A DNA stretch of 64,000 nt from Crossaster papposus (lineage: Eukaryota > Echinodermata > Asteroidea > Velatida > Solasteridae), in NCBI GenBank assembly GCA_037893245.1, contig JBAIAA010000543.1, positions 868,001 to 932,000 of the forward strand, given 5' to 3'. A program made the translations under genes and the position numbers. Shown piece by piece: positions 54,501-64,000 of this stretch. The first letter of the stretch is position 1. The number at the start of each line of letters is the position of its first letter. Under the pieces are notes generated by a model. That model saw only the letters and a list, made by a program, of their open reading frames with translations. It ran no database searches and was not told the origin of the DNA.

Positions 54501-57500
54501 TGAAGGTAAATAGTGCCGAAAAGTGTTTGTTAGGCTCAATGTGCGCTAAAGAGCATTTGGGAGTTTGGAAGTCCATTTCGTGATCTGAAGGTAAATAGTG
54601 CCGAAAAGTGTTTGTAAGGCTCAATGGGAGCTATAGAGCATTTGGGAGTGTTGTTAGTCAATTTCGTGATCTGAAGGTAAATAGTGCCGAAAAGTGTTTG
54701 TTTGGCTCAATGGGCGCTATAGACCATTTGAAAGTGTTGGAAGTCCATTTCGTGATCTGAAGGTAAATAGTGCCAAAAAGTGTTTGTTAGGCTCAATGTG
54801 CGCTATAGACCATTTGGGAGTTTGGAAGTCCATTTCGTGATCTGAAGGTAAATAGTGCCGAAAAGTGTTTGTTTGGCTCAATGGGCGCTATAGACCATTT
54901 GGAAGTGTTGGAAGTCCATTTCGTGATCTGAAGGTAAATAGTGCCAAAAAGTGTTTGTTAGGCTCAATGTGCGCTATAGAGCATTTGGGAGTTGGAAGTC
55001 CATTTCGTGATCTGAAGGTAAATAGTGCCGAAAAGTGTTTGTAAGGCTCAATGGGAGCTATAGAACACTTGGGAGTGTTGTTAGTCAATTTCGTGATCTG
55101 AAGGTAAATAGTGCCGAAAAGTGTTTGTTTGGCTCAATAGGCGCTATGGAGCACTTGGGAGTGTTGTTAGTCAATTTCGTGATCTGAAGGTAAATAGTGC
55201 CGAAAAGTGTTTGTTAGGCTCAATGTGCGCTATAGAGCATTTGGGAGTTTGGAAGTCCATTTCGTGATCTGAAGGTAAATAGTGCCGAAAAGTGTTTGTA
55301 AGGCTCAATGGGAGCTATAGAGCACTTGGGAGTGTTGTTAGTCAATTTCGTGATCTGAAGGTAAATAGTGCCGAAAAGTGTTTGTTTGGCTCAATGGGCG
55401 CTATAGAGCACTTGGGAGTGTTGTTAGTCAATTTCGTGATCTTAAGGTAAATAGTGCCGAAAAGTGTTTGTTAGGCTCAATGGGCGCTATAGAGCATTTG
55501 GGAGTGTTGTTAGTCAATTTCGTGATCTGAGGGTAAATAGTGCCGAAAAGTGTTTGATTATGCTAAATGGGCGCTATGGAGCATTTGGGAGTGTTGTAAG
55601 TCCATTTCGTGATCTGACGGTCAATGTGCCGAAAAGTGTTTGTTCGGCTCAATGGGCGCTATAGAGCATTTGGGAGTTATGTTAGTCAATTTCGTGATCT
55701 GACGGTAAAACGTGCTGAAAAGTGTTTGTTAGGCTCAATGGGCGCTACAGACCATTTGGGAGTGTTGGAAGTCAATTTCGTGATCTGAAGGTAAATAGTG
55801 CCGAAAAGTGTTTGTAAGGCTCAATGGTCGCTATACAGCATTTGGGAGTGTTATTAGTCAATTTCGTGATCTGACGGTGAAAAGTGCCGAAAAGTGTTTG
55901 TTAGGCTCAATGGGCGGTATAGAGCATTTGGGAGTGGTGGAAGTCCATTTCGTGATCTGAAGGTAAATAGTGCCAAAAAGTGTTTCTTAGGCTCAACGCG
56001 CGCTATATACCATTTTGAAGTGTTGTAAGTCCATTTCGTGATCTGAAGGTAAATAGTGCTAAAAAGTGTTTGTTAGGCTCAATGGGCGCTATAGAGCATT
56101 TAGGAGTGTTGGAAGTCCATTTTGTGATCTGAAGGTAAATAGTGCCAAAAAGTGTTTCTTAGGCTCAATGGGCGCTATAGACCATTTGGGAGTGTTGGAA
56201 GTCCATTTCGTGATCTGAAGGTAAATAGTGCCGAAAAGTGTTTGTTAGGCTCAATGTGCGCTATAGAGCATTTGGGAGTTTGGAAGTCCATTTCGTGATC
56301 TGAAGGTAAATAGTGCCGAAAAGTGTTTGTAAGGCTAAATGGGAGCTATAGAGCACTTGGGAGTGTTGTTAGTCAATTTCGTGATCTGAAGGTAAATAGT
56401 GCCGAAAAGTGTTTGTTCGGCTCAATGGGCGCTATAGAGCATTTGGGAGTTATGTTAGTCAATTTCGTGATCTGACGGTAAAACGTGCTGAAAAGTGTTT
56501 GTTAGGCTCAATGGGCGCTACAGACCATTTGGGAGTGTTGGAAGTCAATTTTGTGATCTGAAGGTAAATAGTGCCGAAGTGTGTTTGTAAGGCTCAATGG
56601 TCGCTATACAGCATTTGGGAGTGTTATTAGTCAATTTCGTGATCTGACGGTGAAAAGTGCCGAAAAGTGTTTGTTAGGCTCAATGGGCGGTATAGAGCAT
56701 TTGGGAGTGGTGGAAGTCCATTTCGTGATCTGAAGGTAAATAGTGCCAAAAAGTGTTTCTTAGGCTCAACGCGCGCTATATACCATTTTGAAGTGTTGTA
56801 AGTCCATTTCGTGATCTGAAGGTAAATAGTGCTAAAAAGTGTTTGTTAGGCTCAATGGGCGCTATAGAGCATTTGGGAGTGATGGAAGTCCATTTTGTGA
56901 TCTGAAGGTAAATAGTGCCAAAAAGTGTTTCTTAGGCTCAATGGGCGCTATAGACCATTTGGGAGTGTTGGAAGTCCATTTCGTGATCTGAAGGTAAATA
57001 GTGCCGAAAAGTGTTTGTTAGGCTCAATGTGCGCTATAGAGCATTTGGGAGTTTGGAAGTCCATTTCGTGATCTGAAGGTAAATAGTGCCGAAAAGTGTT
57101 TGTAAGGCTCAATGGGAGCTATAGAGCACTTGGGAGTGTTGTTAGTCAATTTCGTGATCTGAAGGTAAATAGTGCCGAAAAGTGTTTGTTTGGCTCAATG
57201 GGCGCTATAGAGCACTTGGGAGTGTTGTTAGTCAATTTCGTGATCTGAAGGTAAATAGTGCCGAAAAGTGTTTGTAAGGCTCAATGGTCGCTATACAGCA
57301 TTTGGGAGTGTTATTAGTCAATTTCGTGATCTGACGGTGAAAAGTGCCGAAAAGTGTTTGTTAGGCTCAATGGGCGGTATAGAGCATTTGGGAGTGGTGG
57401 AAGTCCATTTCGTGATCTGAAGGTAAATAGTGCCAAAAAGTGTTTCTTAGGCTCAACGCGCGCTATATACCATTTTGAAGTGTTGTAAGTCCATTTCGTG

Positions 57501-60500
57501 ATCTGAAGGTAAATAGTGCTAAAAAGTGTTTGTTAGGCTCAATGGGCGCTATAGAGCATTTGGGAGTGTTGGAAGTCCATTTTGTGATCTGAAGGTAAAT
57601 AGTGCCAAAAAGTGTTTCTTAGGCTCAATGGGCGCTATAGACCATTTGGGAGTGTTGGAAGTCCATTTCGTGATCTGAAGGTAAATAGTGCCGAAAAGTG
57701 TTTGTTAGGCTCAATGTGCGCTATAGAGCATTTGGGAGTTTGGAAGTCCATTTCGTGATCTGAAGGTAAATAGTGCCGAAAAGTGTTTGTAAGGCTAAAT
57801 GGGAGCTATAGAGCACTTGGGAGTGTTGTTAGTCAATTTCGTGATCTGAAGGTAAATAGTGCCGAAAAGTGTTTGTTCGGCTCAATGGGCGCTATAGAGC
57901 ATTTGGGAGTTATGTTAGTCAATTTCGTGATCTGACGGTAAAACGTGCTGAAAAGTGTTTGTTAGGCTCAATGGGCGCTACAGACCATTTGGGAGTGTTG
58001 GAAGTCAATTTTGTGATCTGAAGGTAAATAGTGCCGAAGAGTGTTTGTAAGGCTCAATGGTCGCTATACAGCATTTGGGAGTGTTATTAGTCAATTTCGT
58101 GATCTGACGGTGAAAAGTGCCGAAAAGTGTTTGTTAGGCTCAATGGGCGGTATAGAGCATTTGGGAGTGGTGGAAGTCTATTTCGTGATCTGAAGGTAAA
58201 TAGTGCCAAAAAGTGTTTCTTAGGCTCAACGCGCGCTATATACCATTTTGAAGTGTTGTAAGTCCATTTCGTGATCTGAAGGTAAATAGTGCCGAAAAGT
58301 GTTTGTTAGGCTCAATGTGCGCTATAGAGCATTTGGGAGTTTGGAAGTCCATTTCGTGATCTGAAGGTAAATAGTGCCGAAAAGTGTTTGTAAGGCTCAA
58401 TGGGAGCTATAGAGCACTTGGGAGTGTTGTTAGTCAATTTCGTGATCTGAAGGTAAATAGTGCCGAAAAGTGTTTGTTTGGCTCAATGGGCGCTATAGAG
58501 CACTTGGGAGTGTTGTTAGTCAATTTCGTGATCTGAAGGTAAATAGTGCCGAAAAGTGTTTGTAAGGCTCAATGGTCGCTATACAGCATTTGGGAGTGTT
58601 ATTAGTCAATTTCGTGATCTGACGGTGAAAAGTGCCGAAAAGTGTTTGTTAGGCTCAATGGGCGGTATAGAGCATTTGGGAGTGGTGGAAGTCCATTTCG
58701 TGATCTGAAGGTAAATAGTGCCAAAAAGTGTTTCTTAGGCTCAACGCGCGCTATATACCATTTTGAAGTGTTGTAAGTCCATTTCGTGATCTGAAGGTAA
58801 ATAGTGCTAAAAAGTGTTTCTTAGGCTCAATGGGCGCTATAGACCATTTGGGAGTGTTGGAAGTCCATTTCGTGATCTGAAGGTAAATAGTGCCGAAAAG
58901 TGTTTGTTAGGCTCAATGTGCGCTATAGAGCATTTGGGAGTTTGGAAGTCCATTTCGTGATCTGAAGGTAAATAGTGCCGAAAAGTGTTTGTAAGGCTAA
59001 ATGGGAGCTATAGAGCACTTGGGAGTGTTGTTAGTCAATTTCGTGATCTGAAGGTAAATAGTGCCGAAAAGTGTTTGTTCGGCTCAATGGGCGCTATAGA
59101 GTATTTGGGAGTTATGTTAGTCAATTTCGTGATCTGACGGTAAAACGTGCTGAAAAGTGTTTGTTAGGCTCAATGGGCGCTACAGACCATTTGGGAGTGT
59201 TGGAAGTCAATTTCGTGATCTGAAGGTAAATAGTGCCGAAAAGTGTTTGTAAGGCTCAATGGTCGCTATACAGCATTTGGGAGTGTTATTAGTCAATTTC
59301 GTGATCTGACGGTGAAAAGTGCCGAAAAGTGTTTGTTAGGCTCAATGGGCGGTATAGAGCATTTGGGAGTGGTGGAAGTCCATTTCGTGATCTGAAGGTA
59401 AATAGTGCCAAAAAGTGTTTCTTAGGCTCAACGCGCGCTATATACCATTTTGAAGTGTTGTAAGTCCATTTCGTGATCTGAAGGTAAATAGTGCTAAAAA
59501 GTGTTTGTTAGGCTCAATGGGCGCTATAGAGCATTTGGGAGTGTTGGAAGTCCATTTTGTGATCTGAAGGTAAATAGTGCCAAAAAGTGTTTCTTAGGCT
59601 CAATGGGCGCTATAGACCATTTGGGAGTGTTGGAAGTCCATTTCGTGATCTGAAGGTAAATAGTGCCGAAAAGTGTTTGTTAGGCTCAATGTGCGCTATA
59701 GAGCATTTGGGAGTTTGGAAGTTCATTTCGTGATCTGAAGGTAAATAGTGCCGAAAAGTGTTTGTAAGGCTCAATGGGAGCTATAGAGCACTTGGGAGTG
59801 TTGTTAGTCAATTTCGTGATCTGAAGGTAAATAGTGCCGAAAAGTGTTTGTTTGGCTCAATGGGCGCTATAGAGCACTTGGGAGTGTTGTTAGTCAATTT
59901 CGTGATCTGAAGGTAAATAGTGCCGAAAAGTGTTTGTTAGGCTCAATGGGCGCTATAGAGCATTTGGGAGTGTTGTTAGTCAATTTTGTGATCTGACGGT
60001 GAAAAGTGCCGAAAAGTGTTTGTTAGGCTCAATGGGCACTATAGAGCATTTGGGAGTTATGTTAGTCAATTTCGTGATCTGACGGTAAAACGTGCTAAAA
60101 AGTGTTTGTTAGGCTCAATGGGCGCTATAGACCATTTGGGAGTGTTGGAAGTCCATTTCGTGATCTGAAGGTAAATAGTGCCGAAAAGTGTTTGTTAGGC
60201 TCAATGTGCGCTATAGAGCATTTGGGAGTTTGGAAGTCTATTTCGTGATCTGAAGGTAAATAGTGCCGAAAAGTGTTTGTAAGGCTAAATGGGAGCTATA
60301 GAGCACTTGGGAGTGTTGTTAGTCAATTTCGTGATCTGAAGGTAAATAGTGCCGAAAAGTGTTTGTTCGGCTCAATGGGCGCTATAGAGCATTTGGGAGT
60401 TATGTTAGTCAATTTCGTGATCTGACGGTAAAACGTGCTGAAAAGTGTTTGTTAGGCTCAATGGGCGCTACAGACCATTTGGGAGTGTTGGAAGTCAATT

Positions 60501-63500
60501 TTGTGATCTGAAGGTAAATAGTGCCGAAGAGTGTTTGTAAGGCTCAATGGTCGCTATACAGCATTTGGGAGTGTTATTAGTCAATTTCGTGATCTGACGG
60601 TAAAAAGTGCCGAAAAGTGTTTGTTAGGCTCAATGGGCGGTATAGAGCATTTGGGAGTGGTGGAAGTCCATTTCGTGATCTGAAGGTAAATAGTGCCAAA
60701 AAGTGTTTCTTAGGCTCAACGCGCGCTATATACCATTTTGAAGTGTTGTAAGTCCATTTCGTGATCTGAAGGTAAATAGTGCTAAAAAGTGTTTGTTAGG
60801 CTCAATGGGCGCTATAGAGCATTTGGGAGTGTTGGAAGTCCATTTTGTGATCTGAAGGTAAATAGTGCCAAAAAGTGTTTCTTAGGATCAATGGGCGCTA
60901 TAGACCATTTGGGAGTGTTGGAAGTCCATTTCGTGATCTGAAGGTAAATAGTGCCGAAAAGTGTTTGTTAGGCTCAATGTGCGCTATAGAGCATTTGGGA
61001 GTTTGGAAGTTCATTTCGTGATCTGAAGGTAAATAGTGCCGAAAAGTGTTTGTAAGGCTCAATGGGAGCTATAGAGCACTTGGGAGTGTTGTTAGTCAAT
61101 TTCGTGATCTGAAGGTAAATAGTGCCGAAAAGTGTTTGTTTGGCTCAATGGGCGCTATAGAGCACTTGGGAGTGTTGTTAGTCAATTTCGTGATCTGAAG
61201 GTAAATAGTGCCGAAAAGTGTTTGTTAGGCTCAATGGGCGCTATAGAGCATTTGGGAGTGTTGTTAGTCAATTTTGTGATCTGACGGTGAAAAGTGCCGA
61301 AAAGTGTTTGTTAGGCTCAATGGGCGCTATAGACCATTTGGGAGTGTTGGAAGTCCATTTCGTGATCTGAAGGTAAATAGTGCCGAAAAGTGTTTGTTAG
61401 GCTCAATGTGCGCTATAGAGCATTTGGGAGTTTGGAAGTTCATTTCGTGATCTGAAGGTAAATAGTGCCGAAAAGTGTTTGTAAGGCTCAATGGGAGCTA
61501 TAGAGCACTTGGGAGTGTTGTTAGTCAATTTCGTGATCTGAAGGTAAATAGTGCCGAAAAGTGTTTGTTTGGCTCAATGGGCGCTATAGAGCACTTGGGA
61601 GTGTTGTTAGTCAATTTCGTGATCTGAAGGTAAATAGTGCCGAAAAGTGTTTGTTAGGCTCAATGGGCGCTATAGAGCATTTGGGAGTGTTGTTAGTCAA
61701 TTTTGTGATCTGACGGTGAAAAGTGCCGAAAAGTGTTTGTTAGGCTCAATGGGCACTATAGAGCATTTGGGAGTTATGTTAGTCAATTTCGTGATCTGAC
61801 GGTAAAACGTGCTAAAAAGTGTTTGTTAGGCTCAATGGGCGCTATAGACCATTTGGGAGTGTTGGAAGTCCATTTCGTGATCTGAAGGTAAATAGTGCCG
61901 AAAAGTGTTTGTTAGGCTCAATGTGCGCTATAGAGCATTTGGGAGTTTGGAAGTCCATTTCGTGATCTGAAGGTAAATAGTGCCGAAAAGTGTTTGTAAG
62001 GCTAAATGGGAGCTATAGAGCACTTGGGAGTGTTGTTAGTCAATTTCGTGATCTGAAGGTAAATAGTGCCGAAAAGTGTTTGTTCGGCTCAATGGGCGCT
62101 ATAGAGCATTTGGGAGTTATGTTAGTCAATTTCGTGATCTGACGGTAAAACGTGCTGAAAAGTGTTTGTTAGGCTCAATGGGCGCTACAGACCATTTGGG
62201 AGTGTTGGAAGTCAATTTTGTGATCTGAAGGTAAATAGTGCCGAAGAGTGTTTGTAAGGCTCAATGGTCGCTATACAGCATTTGGGAGTGTTATTAGTCA
62301 ATTTCGTGATCTGACGGTGAAAAGTGCCGAAAAGTGTTTGTTAGGCTCAATGGGCGGTATAGAGCATTTGGGAGTGGTGGAAGTCCATTTCGTGATCTGA
62401 AGGTAAATAGTGCCAAAAAGTGTTTCTTAGGCTCAACGCGCGCTATATACCATTTTGAAGTGTTGTAAGTCCATTTCGTGATCTGAAGGTAAATAGTGCT
62501 AAAAAGTGTTTGTTAGGCTCAATGGGCGCTATAGAGCATTTGGGAGTGTTGGAAGTCCATTTTGTGATCTGAAGGTAAATAGTGCCAAAAAGTGTTTCTT
62601 AGGCTCAATGGGCGCTATAGACCATTTGGGAGTGTTGGAAGTCCATTTCGTGATCTGAAGGTAAATAGTGCCGAAAAGTGTTTGTTAGGCTCAATGTGCG
62701 CTATAGAGCATTTGGGAGTTTGGAAGTCCATTTCGTGATCTGAAGGTAAATAGTGCCGAAAAGTGTTTGTAAGGCTAAATGGGAGCTATAGAGCACTTGG
62801 GAGTGTTGTTAGTCAATTTCGTGATCTGAAGGTAAATAGTGCCGAAAAGTGTTTGTTCGGCTCAATGGGCGCTATAGAGTATTTGGGAGTTATGTTAGTC
62901 AATTTCGTGATCTGACGGTAAAACGTGCTGAAAAGTGTTTGTTAGGCTCAATGGGCGCTACAGACCATTTGGGAGTGTTGGAAGTCAATTTCGTGATCTG
63001 AAGGTAAATAGTGCCGAAAAGTGTTTGTAAGGCTCAATGGTCGCTATACAGCATTTGGGAGTGTTATTAGTCAATTTCGTGATCTGACGGTGAAAAGTGC
63101 CGAAAAGTGTTTGTTCGGCTCAATGGGCGCTATAGAGTATTTGGGAGTTATGTTAGTCAATTTCGTGATCTGACGGTAAAACGTGCTGAAAAGTGTTTGT
63201 TAGGCTCAATGGGCGCTACAGACCATTTGGGAGTGTTGGAAGTCAATTTCGTGATCTGAAGGTAAATAGTGCCGAAAAGTGTTTGTAAGGCTCAATGGTC
63301 GCTATACAGCATTTGGGAGTGTTATTAGTCAATTTCGTGATCTGACGGTGAAAAGTGCCGAAAAGTGTTTGTTAGGCTCAATGGGCGGTATAGAGCATTT
63401 GGGAGTGGTGGAAGTCCATTTCGTGATCTGAAGGTAAATAGTGCCAAAAAGTGTTTCTTAGGCTCAACGCGCGCTATATACCATTTTGAAGTGTTGTAAG

Positions 63501-64000
63501 TCCATTTCGTGATCTGAAGGTAAATAGTGCTAAAAAGTGTTTGTTAGGCTCAATGGGCGCTATAGAGCATTTGGGAGTGTTGGAAGTCCATTTTGTGATC
63601 TGAAGGTAAATAGTGCCAAAAAGTGTTTCTTAGGATCAATGGGCGCTATAGACCATTTGGGAGTGTTGGAAGTCCATTTCGTGATCTGTATGTAAATAGT
63701 GCCAAAAAGTGTTTGTTAGGCTCAATGTGCGCTATAGAGCATTTGGGAGTTTGGAAGTTCATTTCGTGATCTGAAGGTAAATAGTGCCGAAAAGTGTTTG
63801 TAAGGCTCAATGGGAGCTATAGAGCACTTGGGAGTGTTGTTAGTCAATTTCGTGATCTGAAGGTAAATAGTGCCGAAAAGTGTTTGTTTGGCTCAATGGG
63901 CGCTATAGAGCACTTGGGAGTGTTGTTAGTCAATTTCGTGATCTGAAGGTAAATAGTGCCGAAAAGTGTTTGTTAGGCTCAATGGGCGCTATAGAGCATT
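51548..64000 (+). repeat. 86-bp satellite, forward-orientation block (~145 copies), continues off window
   Basis: Units contain GCATTTGGGAGTGTTG, CAATTTCGTGATCTGAAGG, TAAATAGTGCCGAAAAGTGT and TTGTTAGGCTCAATGGGCGC, with spacing 86 bp. From about 55,600 rightward, variant units repeat in blocks. The GCTCAACGCGCGCTATATACC variant recurs at about 55996, 56767, 57451, 58221, 58741, 59427, 60716, 62431 and 63460. These spacings are mostly near multiples of 86 (6 to 20 units), so higher-order blocks have been copied repeatedly. Confidence 0.95.

Noticed and set aside
50000-55664. Several 60-66 codon open frames in the satellite
   Set aside because: They repeat with the 86-bp unit, occur on both strands and have no domain. 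They are shadows of the repeat.
49343-64000. CRISPR-like regular repeats
   Set aside because: There are no unique spacers; the whole 86-bp unit repeats, and this is an animal genome. It is a satellite.

Overview
This 64 kb window comes from a non-vertebrate animal genome and is almost entirely transposable elements and satellite DNA. One host gene fragment is recognisable: two spliced exons of a nicotinamidase at 18535-19324. Vertebrates are not known to have this enzyme, so they are disfavoured as the source. An LTR retrotransposon with integrase upstream of reverse transcriptase (Gmr1-like, a group described from deuterostomes), together with a DIRS-like element and Harbinger families, suggests an invertebrate deuterostome such as a lancelet, hemichordate or echinoderm. 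This is inference; the sequence does not fix the species.

Layout. (a) 1-3355: a tandem array of about 182-bp units, locally organised as a 728-bp higher-order repeat, followed by poly-A and two perfect hairpins. (b) 3760-12866: a large PIF/Harbinger-like DNA transposon with about 58-bp terminal inverted repeats. It holds three tandem copies of a promoter plus transposase 5' segment, a transposase gene without its catalytic core, and an oppositely oriented second gene. That second gene is split by a 4.9-kb LINE on the minus strand (7340-12204; coiled-coil ORF1, then PHD finger, endonuclease and RT). (c) 12923-16400: a decayed DIRS-like retrotransposon (RNase H and tyrosine recombinase, minus strand). 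A Harbinger-type non-autonomous element sits in its recombinase active site, and a second copy of the same family lies inside that one in opposite orientation. (d) 16600-17275: another decayed Harbinger end. (e) 18535-19324: the nicotinamidase exons. (f) 20134-20441: a MITE with TTA duplications. (g) 20951-23187: a 2.2-kb element with TAGTC ends, a 3-bp duplication, YY1-like motif arrays and a CCAAT-rich core. (h) 25306-36549: a full-length Gmr1-like Gypsy element on the minus strand (LTRs about 99% identical, TGCAT duplication, tRNA-Pro-type primer site). Its gag-pol frame has four in-frame stops and no frameshift. A second TAGTC-ended element (26321-30935) lies in its 3' part and encloses a Penelope-like RT gene. 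(i) 37441-38340: a 76-90 bp tandem repeat. (j) 39392-47263: a BEL/Pao element on the minus strand with several lesions. Its 5' LTR is interrupted by a 999-bp insertion that begins with a 76-bp-arm hairpin. (k) 49343-64000: an 86-bp satellite that switches strand at 51547/51548 and runs off the window.

No operons or bacterial-type features are present. The order of nesting gives a relative history: LINE into Harbinger; Harbinger-type element into DIRS, then into itself; TAGTC element into Gypsy; hairpin element into a BEL LTR. No tRNA, rRNA or CRISPR feature was seen.
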